Below are positions 48,636 through 61,557 of a stretch of DNA of 64,000 bases, one piece after another. Source of the stretch: Macquaria australasica (lineage: Eukaryota; Chordata; Actinopteri; Centrarchiformes; Percichthyidae); assembly GCA_005408345.1 (NCBI GenBank), contig SEMN01000122.1, positions 591,001 through 655,000 on the forward strand, in the 5' to 3' direction. Each line of letters opens with the position of its first letter. The first letter of the stretch is position 1. The notes below the pieces were generated by a model. The model searched no databases. It saw only the letters and a list, made by a program, of their open reading frames with translations, and was not told the DNA's origin. Position numbers and translations under genes: made by a program.

Positions 48636-51510
48636 ACGGTATTGACGGCAATATTGACCTCAGACCTCAGTACTGCACACCCACACACTAAGTCAGTGGT
48701 CCAAACCCCCACAGCCCCGTCAGATGAACTACAGTAGCCCTTCATCATCACCAACCGCCATGTTCCAAATGTGTTCATTTGAATTGATTTTAAAATTTCA
48801 TGCAGTTAAACTGTCAATTTTTAGGTTGCATTGGTCAAGCTTGATTTCATACCATTAATGGCAAAAGCTAGATGTTTTTTCAACCATGTTTATCCATTAC
48901 TATTTCAGCTATTTATTCATTACTTTTAGCTGACTATTTCAACTATGTGCCCATTGCTTTCAGCTAACTATTGCAATTGTTATTAATTACTTTTAACTAA
49001 TTGTTTCAACTTCTCTGCTGGCTTACTAATTTTCACCCATTCTCAGTCTCAGTCTTTTTCAGAGTAGTTGAGCTACTTACACAATCTTCCCACGTCCCCC
49101 CTGGCAACAGCAGAAGTACCCCCTGGGGTAGGCCTACAAGTACCCTTGGTTGGGAATCACTGTGCTAAGTGACACACTTCACAAGCAAATCAGCAAGTGC
49201 ATAGCTACTTGTGGCTATATGCATGCACACGAACAGTTACATGTGTCTTTAATGATCAAGGTGCACAAAACATTTTCTTCATGTTTGCTAAATCCTCTGT
49301 GCTGTTGTCTGTAACAAAAAATTCATTTTGTATGTGACTCAGTTCAGGCTGATCCCTCATAAGGAGCTCCTGTTTCACATGAGACACCGCTGTGACTCCA
49401 GTGAGTGTGGCAAGGCTTTTAGCCACAGCTATGAGATGGGAGCCTATCTCCTCTGGCTGAATCAGATTTTCTGTGTGAATGTTGGGTTCACGATCTCCTG
49501 ATCTCCTAGACTAAAAACTGAAGCTAATCAAGCTTTTTTTGATCAGTATCATCTTGTTCAATCTCCTCTTACAACCTACTCTTGTAAAGTTTTTAAATTA
49601 CTTCTGTATTTGTGATTTATCACTGTGTTGCCATGTCTCTTATTCTATTTGATCTGCCAGATCTGTGATGTTTTTATTTATGATCTTGATGCTGTGATCT
49701 TCTATTTATTCTTTTTTATATTTTTATATTGTGTACCTTGTTGATTTCCTCATCTATGAGATCACTGCTGTTTTTGTTGTTGCATTAAAGTTAGTTAAAA
49801 TTTTAACATCCCTGCTTTGTAATTTACATAAGTCATTTTAATTCCAGTTCATTCAGTATACACAGGCCTCGCCTCTCCCTTTTCGATTGACGTTCCACGG
49901 CATGGCTTACAGAAATTCGCTTCAAATGCAACTAATGATTTTTCTCATTCGTGCAAACACATTATGCATTTCCATTTCCTGTCTGCCAGGCTTCTTTAAC
50001 CTTTGAAGTGCAAAATCCCCTCAGTTTTAGCCTAAATCTTTTACTTTCATTTTCATTTCTTTTATATATGGATTTGCCCGTAGTAAATATATTCATTTTT
50101 ATTCTATTTGATTAACCAGATGTTTTTCATACACTTTATATTTCCATTTAAACGCATTCCAGTTTCTCAGTAGTCTATCTCCATGCTGTTTAATAAGCAT
50201 ATTTTGGTGTTTCTTCTTGCAAGTCATCATATAATCATGACTTGTTAGCATATTGACTGTACTGACTTTGCTTTCAGTAACTTGTGGCTTTATTATCATT
50301 GTGACCTTCTGTATTTGCTCACTAGAGGCCATTTTCAGTGGGGAAGAGTTAGTCTACTTTTATATTTTTCCTCCTGTTTTTTCATTGACGCCTTTTTATT
50401 GCTGTAACAAATGGATGATTCATCCTTTTCATTGTTATTGCAAAAGTCTATTTCTGTTTCTGGTGTCTTTCCATGGATGCTGGGAATTTTCCTTTGAGTG
50501 TCATTGTTATGTAAGACTTTAAGAAGCCAGCGTGCTGAACTAATTGGACACCGGGAAGAATTCTCTGAAGGGCAGATTGACCTGAATCTCATTTCACAGG
50601 ATTACGTCCTATGTCGTCATGAGGCATTTCTCAAAACATTTACAGGAACTGTTTAAGTCTGGTGTTCCTCCTTTGCAGAGCCTTATCATTTCTTTCAGCA
50701 TATTTGTCCATATAGTATCTGTCAGGTGAAAATAATATAGAAGACATTTATAAAGTTATTTAATTCAATGGAAATCTCTGCAATTGCTGCAGTCGTTCCA
50801 ACCTAATTGAGCAGTCACTAAGATTTTTGATTAACCAAATAAACTAAATAAAATACACTATCCATAAATACACGAAGAGCTATACATTGTCTCCATGAAG
50901 GAAAGTATTTGTTCTAAAAAAGTCAGTGCTGAGCCTCTTCCTCAGCAAAGGATTTCAAAATGTTTTCTGCTCTGAGGTGTCGAGACACAAATGTCTCATC
51001 CATCAAAATTCTGAAACTTGTCATTTAGAATTTTTTGCACTCCTATCCACTTGGGGAGAAAATCAATCTTTCCTTTTGATTCTCCTGTGTGCCCATGCAT
51101 TGCAGGTAGAGCGAGAGTGTTATTCCCCAGCCGGCACTTTGCAAGCTATAAGCTTCTCTGAAACTCCTCAGCAAGTCTCTGAAAATCGGGATTACGGTGC
51201 ATAAATGCAGAGCTTTTCACAGAAGAGTCATAGCAAGGTCCCCTCTGCCACAAAATCCTGTTATTTTTCGCCTCACAGACTGAGGCGAGCTGTGAGCTAC
51301 ATGTGCATCAGCAAGTATGTGGGTGTGCAATTATTAATATGCCATATTTCATTTGAGGCAGGGATGAAAACATTGTGCAAAGCAAAGGAAGGAGGCAGTG
51401 GACAACCTAGCTATGCTGCAGCCAGTATATCAAAGTCAGAATATAAAACAGGAAAATAAACATTGAGATTCATGTTGCGCAGTATATGCTGAATACTATT
51501 TGTTAGAACC

Positions 51511-51851
51511 CGACCTTGGCTTTGATGTTTTATGAATCAAGAATGAAAGCAAAGACAAAATGAGAAATAGTTGATTTTACTGTTATTTTTCTTAATGGAG
51601 AAAGTTGCGCCTCACTGGTTGTGCAATGTTGCATCAGAATCCATTCACACAATGAGTTTGCAAAGAAATGTAAAGATTTCCTGCATGCGTATGCCGTACT
51701 GATGTGAGATCTGACATGAAGGATGGTTGGTTTCAATCTTGGTGAAATTGAAAACATCAGCTTTAAGAAATATAGAGACACAGGGAGTACAACAGAGAAA
51801 ACGGGTGCCGACGTGACCTTGGCTTTGGTGTTTGATGAATCAGAAATGATA
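51511..51851. repeat. Direct repeat pair, about 38 bp, 303 bp apart
   Basis: GACCTTGGCTTTGATGTTTT at 51,512 and GACCTTGGCTTTGGTGTTTG at 51,814, each continuing ATGAATCA and AATGA. Between them is unique-looking sequence. Could be the ends of a degraded insertion or LTR-like remnant; not identified. Confidence 0.45.
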
Positions 51852-54800
51852 GAGAAGAGAAACAGCAGTATTTCCTTCTCTGTGAATGAGTACATTTATA
51901 GGTTGTGTGGAAAAGTTCTATAAAGCCTTTTGTGGCTCCAGAGGGAGCTGCACAAAGTCTTATAAATTGCCTCAAATGATGTCACTTGAGTCAGCGTCGG
52001 TTGGGGCTTAAGAAATTTGAAAGCACAAAAAATTAGCGGGTGTGGAGTTAGAACGAAGTGAGCTTACCAGACCTCTGTAGCCCGCGCAGCATCTCTGCTG
52101 TAGCCTTGCGGCTCGAGGCTACGTTAGCCGCTTCCAGCATAACACACCTGAATCTCCAAATGAACCGTCGGCTGTCAAAGTTGCATTGTGGTTAATGTAG
52201 GTGCCAGGTGTTGACAAGGAAGAAGAATACGTGAAATAAAAAAAGACGATACCTCTGGTTCTGCTGCATTGATTTTCATCCTTTTTTTTTTTTTTTTTTA
52301 ATTTATGTTCATCATGAGTCTGACAACGTTATAAGTGCAGTGCTAAATTGGTGGAGAACTTTTTTTAATCTGTTGTTTTCTGAATGGACATTAGTTCCAG
52401 TCACATTAAGTAAAACAAATCAGAGCAGGCAGAAGCAAGACAAGTTATAACTCCACATAGCCATGCTATTCTTTCTTTATTTTTTTAAATCTAGAACGCT
52501 GGACACAGAAGAATTCGATCCAACAGAAAACAAAAACAGCTTACAAAAACGTGAGATTGAGGAGGGCTCTATAGGAGTGAAGACGAGAGAATCACACCGG
52601 CTGAGGGGATGAGCACAGAAAATCCCAGACAGTTCCAGAAAGACGAACTAACAGAGAGAACATAGAGAGGCTTTACCCCGCTGTCCTCGTTGTTTAAAGA
52701 TGAAATCATGTACAGAGCAGAGAGGAAGATAGTTGGAGGAGTGGATAGATTTCTTACACAAGCTTAACAGATAATATGAGTGAAGGCGGTTTCATCCATT
52801 TTCCTCAAAAGCTTTAACCCCATAACAAATGAATGATATTTCATCTGCTTTCCTCATTACTTACATTTTAATTGATTACTTCCTGAGGGCACAGCAGACT
52901 GTAGCTTAGCTGCAGCGAGAAACATAAAAACAGAAAAAGCCATTTATATATTAATGCTGAGGAACATCTGCCTCATACACATGAGGTGTGAGAATCAAAA
53001 AGGGCAAAAAAAAATGTGTTCAGAAATGAGAGAGATAATCACATGGACTGAGAATAAACTTGACCTGAGTAGGGAAGCGTTTTGGTTTTTCATCCTCCTG
53101 AAAAGCAAAAAAAAAAAAAAACACTCCCCCTTCACACTTTGGGCATGCCCACGCAGTGATAGTAGTCAAGCCAACTGCTCAGAGTGGGTGTAGAGCAACA
53201 GAGGAAAGGTTTAGAAACACGGACAACACAGGAGGCTGAAACAGTGAAAGTGAGGTACAGTAGATTTGAAAAGACAGGGGCGGGTAGATTGGATGAGACT
53301 GAAAGAGGGAGCTGGAGCTGTAATCTGGGCTTTAAGACTTCCATTGGTATTAAGGGAGGACACTTATTAGATTGGCACGTTCTCCTCAGGGAGAGACTAA
53401 TTGGATATCGCCAAATCAGAGAGCCTGACGTTTTCATGACACAGGACAGGATAGTGGAGGTGGATGCTGCTTTCACTGCCTCGAAAGCAATGGAAACAGC
53501 ATTAATAGTAATTAATAGAGGCTGATGACACAGGCAACCCAGAGACAGAAATACACACTAACATACACGCACATATATGTAGACTACTGCAGCACAAGTG
53601 CACGATTTTATCAAGGTAGCATACACACAAGCAAATGCCTGCTTTCATGTCAACATACACTCATTCTACTGAGGGAGACATGTTCAGGGATTAACATGTG
53701 TCTCTGTGTGTTGGCATGCGTGACATGTCAGGAGAGTGGATGCTTTTGCTGTAATTAGATTCCTCACTGCCTGCATATCACACAAATCTCAAGCAGCAGG
53801 GCAGCATTGCCTGCAAATCAGTCCACTACACTGCTGCTGCAACCGAGGGAAGGGGGGAAGGGAGCAAAAGGGCAAAGAGTGGATATTGTGCGTCTGAATG
53901 CAGAGCAGATTAAAGAAAGGGGGTTGAATAGAGGAGAAGTAAGGAAGCAAAAGGTTATCCAGTGTAGCAAGTGCTCGGAGGCATCCCTCAGAGGCTTTGC
54001 CCACTAGCACGATAAAACACAGTCCCGCTGAGGGGAAATTAGTCCTTTGAGTTGATGGGATGTGATTCTGCAGTGTCACGCAGTCATGTTTCAGTCTTAC
54101 AGCAAGCACAGTGCGACTAGAGCTTTCCTGCAGCTCCCTGCATCTCTGCTCCCTTTAATTTTACATTGTGCACATGTTTCCTGTGTTGTCTCCCTGACTG
54201 CAGACCTGATAAATGCTGCATCCATTTCTGGATTGGAATGAAAAGGAATGGTACATAAAAAAAGGAAACACTTATTATTAATGAACTCTTTTTCATGTCC
54301 AACAGCCTCATGTTTCTTGTATAAAAGATTAATGAGTAAGCTGATGTTCTGTTTCATCACTGACCTGCCAATACCATATATATTTAGTATTTACAATAAA
54401 TCTACTAATTAAGTAATTACTTATTTTACTGCTACACACATCCTGAGAGCTTTTAATGGGAACATCTGTTTAAGGAAACAGTATTGTGTTCAACATATTT
54501 TCATCTCTCCTCCTTTTTCTCTCACACACACAAATACACATGCACAACACAACACACACACACACATGTTTAGATCTCTTACAGTGCCTGTTTTTGCCGC
54601 ATAACTCGATATACCGTTAATGAACGAGATTAACGCTTATTTATATGTTTACGTCTTCGGTTGTAGCCCATAAATTCACAATCTGTTCAGCATCATTATT
54701 CAGTCCCATGTGTGCATAAGGCAGGATACGCCCTTGGCTAGCTAAACATCCCATTTCCAGCCCACAGTGTAGTAATGTACTCATTAATACATAACAGAGT

Positions 54801-55064
54801 CTATAACAATGCGATGCTGTGATTGCCGCTTTTAGGCAGTCATTAAAACCCTGGAAGCCGAGGAATACACATTATGGATCCTATATGTTGTGAGCGGCTG
54901 TGAGATAATAAAATCGGCACCATGCCGAGCATTTTAAATTAGAAAACAAACCCTGTGACTTCAGAAAGCACTCGGAGTCTGGTCCATGAAGGTGGCCCTC
55001 TAACCCAACACAAAGCTCTGCCTTGTGGAAACCCAATGCTAGATATGATCTGAAATGTTACACT

Positions 55065-55798
55065 CATGGATGGATTATTGAACAGGCGTACTGGGCACAG
55101 GCCCAGGAGCCCAATGGGTCGGGGGGGCCCTAGACCAGAGGCCCTGTTTGAAGTTAATATTTCTTGTTGGAAAGTCACAGAGCTCAGTTTGTATCTTGTT
55201 TTTTTTTTTGCTCCTGATTCTGATCAGAGTCTTTTAATATTGAGTATCTCTTCAACCAAATCCAATCCAATATTAGTTTTTTCCTTCATCTTACAGCTGC
55301 ACAACATACTAAGGCTACAGTAACATTTCATTCAAATACAGTAACATTAGCAAAGCAATTTAAATCAGAATAGCTCTGCTTTAAGAAACCTGCATCCCTG
55401 TCTGTCTTTGATGGTTTCCTATAATATTTTGTATAGTGTGCTGTAGTATTTAGTATAATATCTGTGCAGAGGAGTGTCAGTGGGGATCTGCTGTGGCAGG
55501 AAGACGGTCTCTTTTCATCTCCAGTGTGCAATTCTGAAGATGCTGCCTTTTTTCAACCAAGAGCAGAACCTGAAAGTTCTGCTTCACCTGCAAAATGTCA
55601 CTGAAAGAGGTGCAACGTGACACAAAACAATCAAAGAGATGCAAAATGACCTCAAAGAGACACAAAATGACTACAACTACAAGCTTGGTAGTTGTTTTTG
55701 TGTCTTTTTCAGTCTTTTGCAACTCTTGCTCCTTTATTGCGGGGCGCCCTTTTACATATCTCTGCCCAGGCGCCCATTGTCTCATAATCCGTCCGTTG
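55065..55798. mobile_element. Non-autonomous DNA element with inverted termini and internal tandem repeat
   Basis: The left end reads GGATTATTGAACAGGCGTAC then TGGGCACAGGCCCAGGAGCC; the right end, on the other strand, reads GGATTATGAGACAATGGGCG then CCTGGGCA, forming imperfect inverted repeats. An internal AAGAGATGCAAAATGACC-type 18-20-bp tandem repeat lies at 55,600-55,685. No transposase frame. Confidence 0.6.
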
Positions 55799-56774
55799 CA
55801 CAAAAGGCTTTAACAAATCCGATCCTGCTAATTCCCAGCAGTCCTTTTGGCTTTCCAAACTGAAAAAGTATAGCTCCAAAAACCTGATATATAAAAAAAA
55901 ATGTAAATGCTAAAACCTTTTACATCAGGCCATCCACCCTGTGCTGTCTTTTTATTAAAACAGCAGCAAGAATTCAAGATCAATGTATCCGTGGGGACAT
56001 TTAGTTGTATATTTGTACAGTTTGTTAAATGGCACAGAAACAGCTCTGCTACAGTATATTCTGTTTCCTATACACTACAGTGAACTTCGACATCCTCCTC
56101 TGCACCCAAATCCCAGCTGTAGGCATACGGAGCCAAGGTGGAAGTTTCCCTTTAGTCCCTCACCCACTCACGCTGTTGCAATGTGCAGACACACAACAGC
56201 AAAGAAGAAGTGTGAGAAAGAGGTCCCACAGAAAACCAGGGTGAAGGAAAAGACAAGCTAGGGAGGGAAAGAGAGGAAGACGGGGCAGAACAACGATGGG
56301 AAGAGATGAAGAGACAGCTCCCTGCAAGAGTGAAGGGAGGTAAATCTTCAGACGGAGCTCAGAAAGAAGAGAGAATAGAGGAGAAGAGATTAGGGAATAG
56401 CACGTTCCGCCCCTCCCGTTACCACTGTCAGGGCTAATATCTCATTACTAGTCTTAGCTGGCAGCTCTCAGGCAGTCAGGGAGAGGTCAGGAAAGCTCCA
56501 GAGAGACAGACTAACAGTGAGGCTCTCACTGAACTTAATTGCATAAAAGTCCAGAGACATGGAAAGACTCTGAGGAATGGTCTCAAAAGAGGTTTCATGA
56601 GGAGGTGCTTTCATAAAGCTAATTGTGGGAACTAAAGTATATCTAACACTCGCATGAATATACCCATTCATATGTTGTTTTAAAATGAGTGGAGAAGCCA
56701 AAGTTTAGTCAAAAACATTAGTGTTGTGTCTATCGTACTTTAAGGGGAATGTTTGGTATTTCATTTGCTTTGGC

Positions 56775-56886
56775 AGGAGAGAGGAGAGGAGAGAGGAGAG
56801 GAGAGGAGACAGGAGAGAGGAGAGGAGACAGGAGAGAGGAGAGGAGACGGGAGAGAGGAGGAGACAGGAGAGAGGAGAGGAGAGAA
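56775..56886. repeat. GA-rich minisatellite, about 19-bp unit
   Basis: Imperfect copies of AGGAGAGAGGAGAGGAGAC, at least four, on a purine-only strand. Homopurine-homopyrimidine tract with mirror symmetry. Confidence 0.9.
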
Positions 56887-57789
56887 GCATTGGCAACAGA
56901 TCCTAGACCAGAGAAGCAAAAAATGTAAATAAATGAGTGGCCCTCATAAAGTATGAACTTACTCATTTGGATAAGGGCTATATTTTCTAAATATATTGCA
57001 TGTATTCCTTATTGTGTATGTTTTATGCATATTTCAGTCTGAGTCATTGCCACTGGTAGTCACTCTTTTTCACCTGCAGGGGGCAGATGAGTTTCACCCA
57101 GCAGAGCTCGACCTTTATAGTTTTGTCTTCAGTCACTGTGGCAGAGAGGGTGAAAGAGGACAGATTACCATGGTTTCACACTGCTGCATGTCTGACCACG
57201 GCTCAGCATCGCACACACTTCATGCACACCAGAGTCAGCTATGAATAAAGTGTGTGGTTTTGTGGGTAGTCTAGCTCTAAGTGTGTGGACTTCCAATCCT
57301 CTGCACAATCTTATCTGGGCTTTAGATGCAGTGGAGAAAGGCTCTTCTGCTAAGGCCTGAGCTTATGCATAATTGTTTTAGATATAATGTACCAATACAC
57401 ATTGGCACAGATCGTGACATGTTATATTCCACTGTGCAAACCTCTAATTGATTTGGTTTACGACATACACTGTACACAGTCTATGATTGACGCTATTATA
57501 GCTGGTCAACAGTAATATTTTGCTTCTATCGTTAAGCTCCACTAAATTAATTTTGACCACAAGGGGGCAGAAAAACTTAAAAACAAACTCACAGCAACAG
57601 AACCTTGATATACAATCAGCTTATCAAGTTCTTATGTGCTATGTTGTGTACCTGAGTCCAATATTTACTGCTGTTTCAACTCTGCTTTGGTTCATCAACT
57701 CATGACTAAAATATTATATTTCTCTGCTTGCTACTGTAGGAGTTCCACACTGTACACTGTAAAACCTTGTAAGCTGGTTTAACTTAACA

Positions 57790-57905
57790 AGACAAGGAGT
57801 CTGTGAGGCTGTACTTGAGCTAAATACCCACATCACCATGCTAACATGCTCACTATGACGATGCTAGTATGTTGAAGTTCAGCAATTACTGTGTTTTCCA
57901 TGCTC
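57790..57905 (+). repeat. Dispersed repeat copy 3 (fragment)
   Basis: GTCTGTGAGGCTGTACTTGA and ACCATGCTAACATGCTCACT match the terminal part of the 39-kb and 44-kb copies. Only about 115 bp remain. Confidence 0.55.
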
Positions 57906-59540
57906 ATGTTTACAATATATAAAGCTGTTCTCATAAACTTAATTACTCTACAAGAGTAGGGGCGTAACCATCGTCGTGGTTAGCATCATTATCTGAGGAA
58001 ACAACCGTGGGTAGCTTAATATGTATTAAAATACACACAGCAAGTTTCCATCATGTATGTTTTCTTCAAACTACAGAAAAGAAGGGTCTCAAAAAATGCA
58101 TGTTGGGAAATTTGCTAATATGCTAATTGTGTTTCTTTAGAAACTTAATTTGATGAGTTTAGTGAAGCTTCAGTAGTGATTCATTCAAATCAACATTTCA
58201 AGTCACAAGTCAGAAGAACTCATGTTTATTAATGAAAACTAAAAATTCAAAATCAAACTTTTTTTTTGGTCCCTGATCTCACCTCTAACTTCGATGTAAG
58301 GGACTCACGATTATGGAAATGCATCATTACACGTCCTGCCTTGGTCATTCGGGGACACAGCTCTTCTAACGAGGTTGTCCCTTTTGTCTGCGAGAGTGTG
58401 CTACCCTAAAATAAGGTGGCAGCTGAGAGAATGTGAGTCTGAAAGGAGCTGAAGGAGTTGTTGGGTGCAACCGTCGGGCCCCTTGGCTCCCTGTCACTCT
58501 GTGCCACTGGCTGCCTGCGTGTCACTAGTCAGTTGCAGACGATGTGTTGGTTCACTGCTTGGCCTGTTGTGTTTGTGGCTGCATACATGTGATTACACTG
58601 ACTGCTTTTGACAACCACAAAGGGAGAGAAAAGATAGAGGGCTGGGGTAAGGGAAAATGGAAAAAAAGACCGACAGAGAGAGGGCACAGAGATGCAAGTT
58701 ACTGTCGCATCAGTATTGTGAGAGAAGGAGAGAGGGCAGTATGGAGAGGTGGTAAGAAATAAGAAAAGGGAGGAAGATGGAACAGGCCATCAAATGTGGA
58801 TGACAAGCTGAAATTTCAGTAGCAGAGGAGATAAAGAACAAACACCTTTTCAATATGACAGAAAAGAGCAAAATTACAAATGGTTTAGGACAGATACTGT
58901 AGCAGCCTTTAAGTATGGCACTATTAAGGCCTGGCAAAAATTAATCTGCACGTCTTTGCAAAATATTTGGATCACACGCTAGCCAGCCGGGCTAGCACTG
59001 ATCAGTTACAACAGCTCTCTAGAGCTTCTCTCTATTTAATCTGTAGTGTTCCTCTGGCATTTGTTCACCATTGTACACAATTTCATTCAATAAAAAGTTA
59101 TTGTAGAGGAAAATAAAGAAGATAATAAAGAAATCTAAGCTCATTAGCTTGTTGACTTAGCTCAGTCGCTAAAGGGACAATATGTTTATACTGTTTATTT
59201 AAAATACCTATTTGTAACATCAACGAGGGTCAGGATGACTGTAGGCAAACCATTCCTCATTTGTGGAACAGTTAAATAAAAGATACAATAGCTTCCTCCA
59301 TTTTGTCCTCACTGGCTCGCCGTTCCCTCGAAGTTCAGCCCTGTCAAGACAGCCTGCTATTGGTCAAAAGCGCACATTTGCAGGTCCAAGTTCACCCAAG
59401 TTGAACTTGACATGAAAAATGAAGAGATTTACTGCGCCTGTCAGCGAATCCACTAATCGCAGCGATTTCATTGGAATTAATTGAATTTGCCACCAAATTC
59501 CCAGTTTTAAGTGCTGGTGTGACCAGGCCTTCAAACTAGA

Positions 59541-59582
59541 GCTATATATATATATATATATATTTAAATATATATATATATA
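59541..59582. repeat. (TA)n tract with central TTTAAA
   Basis: Two TA arrays around a TTTAAATA centre, nearly palindromic. Confidence 0.9.
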
Positions 59583-61294
59583 CACACATACAGTTTACAG
59601 CCACCACATATGTTTGTCTGGCTGTGTGCAGTCAGCTTGACGTCCAGCTGTAAAGTTTAAGTTTAGAATCCCAAAAAGAACCGATGTAGAGTCCAAGACT
59701 TTGGACTTTGGCTTTTTGTATAATTAGCAGGAATACGTAGCCAAGAGGAAAGGATGCAGAACAACAATGCAGAATGGTACAGTTTTTTTTTATAAGGAGG
59801 GATGGGGAGATGATAATAAAGATAGAAGGGAAAAGGAATGAGAGACAGAAAGAAGAAAAGAGAGAAGGTGCATAGCTGATTCTCGTTTATAGATGAGCAG
59901 ATTGTTGCAGTTACTGTGTTTGTGGTCATGCATAACAATCATTGTGGGGATCTTGGTCAAGGAAATTCCTCCACAGCAGATTGCACAGGGCACAGAGCAA
60001 TATGCTGTGCTTTCATATTATTGCACTCGTCTGCCATTCATAAACGGAGCCGCTGCCTATGATCGCTTGTTTGTGTTGTCTGTTTGTAAATGCCATCTGA
60101 TGAAGTGCATTTATGTGTGTGAATATGTGTGAGAGAGATTCCCGACAGGGGTAGGTGGTTGTTGGTCGCATGCCCTGCAGGTCAGTTTGTTAGAGTTGGC
60201 ACCACAGAAGAGCAGTGGGGCACCAAAGTAAATAGCACATAAAACGAAAAAGTTGGATAGTGCTCTTATGAGAAATAGAAGCAGATTATACTGAGCTATG
60301 CAGCAACAGAAACACGTACACACACCTACGCACTAACTTTCTCTCACACACACAAACGTGCAGCGTCTCCTGAATTGACCCCAATCATTGACACAATGAA
60401 GACATAAATAATCATTTTTAGCCTGTGTTTATAATTTAACAACTCGCATGCCAAAGCCAAGCACATCCTTCTTCACATTGTTGCAGGGTTATATCATTGT
60501 ATGATTATATATTTAGAAAATGAAACACTTCCAAGATACACAGAGAGTAAACTGTGCATGAAAGTTTAGTTGTGTGTTATCTACGTGGGCTACAGATGAA
60601 TGTAGAACAATCTTGTGAAACCTATCTCTCACTGAAGATTAAACCCAAAATTATGCAGGACTCAACCTGATGCCATTTTCTCATACTGAAGCAAACTATT
60701 TCCTAATTGGAATTATATGTACTTATGTGATCTCTCTGTAATAACAGGTTGGCTGCAGGAGCGAGAGATTACAGGAGATGGAGGGAAGGCGGTGAGACAG
60801 TACGCAGTGTTTGTCTTTGACCGCGTTCAGCTGGCTCTGAGCTCTTATCCCTGCCACCAATCAGCTTGACAGGTTGGAGATTTGTCGTCGCGAAAGTGAG
60901 GTGTTAAATAAACAGGATTTCGCTTGGAACAACAAGTGGAACACAATCTTTGCAGAGTTTGGAGAGGAGGATACTCTGGATGATGAGAGTGTATATATAT
61001 TGTGAGTCATTTGTGGTTCAAGATCTGAAATCCACCTCTAAACATTGATTCAGCCAGAGGAATTAGCAATACAAATATATTTCTACTCAGTCATGTAACA
61101 GCAGGAATTACATTACTTGAATGACCGCTGGGGTAGAAGCTGTTCTTTATCAGCAGCATAGGTTAGCATCGCAAACGTGCACTGGTTAGCAGTGCATGTG
61201 CTTTGCAAATGTTTACGTTTAAGGCATGTAGGAAATTATGGTGGATGTTTTGGACTGATGGGCAAGTTGCAAAGGTACATGAATAAAAAGAAAT

Positions 61295-61557
61295 TTAAAG
61301 GAATAGTTCAACATTTTGGGGGATATGCTCAATCATTATCAGGCTTAAAAGTTATGGTACAGTACAGTCAATATGAAGCTACAGCCGGTTAGCTTAGCTT
61401 AGCATAAAGGCTCCAAACAGCTCAACAATTTGTGTACACTCCCTAACCAGCTGCTGGATGCAGCTTCATATTTACCATACGGACATGAGAGTGGTATTGA
61501 TCTTCTCATCTAACTCCAGGAAAGAAAATTTCCCAAAATGTCAAACTATTCCTTTAA
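61295..61557. mobile_element. MITE with TTAAAGGAATAGTTCAACAT termini
   Basis: The left end TTAAAGGAATAGTTCAACAT and the right end ATGTCAAACTATTCCTTTAA are near-perfect 20-bp inverted repeats. Internal phrases (GGTTAGCTTAGCTTAGCATA, CATATTTACCATACGGACAT, ATGAGAGTGGTATTGATCTT) belong to a very abundant, usually longer, palindromic fish MITE. This copy lacks the usual middle. Confidence 0.85.

Noticed and set aside
49390..49440. Zinc-finger-like CDSSECGKAFSH
   Set aside because: Cysteine spacing is four residues, no histidine pair follows and the frame stops shortly after.
53184..53525. 113-codon + strand frame
   Set aside because: No motif or splice context; most likely chance.
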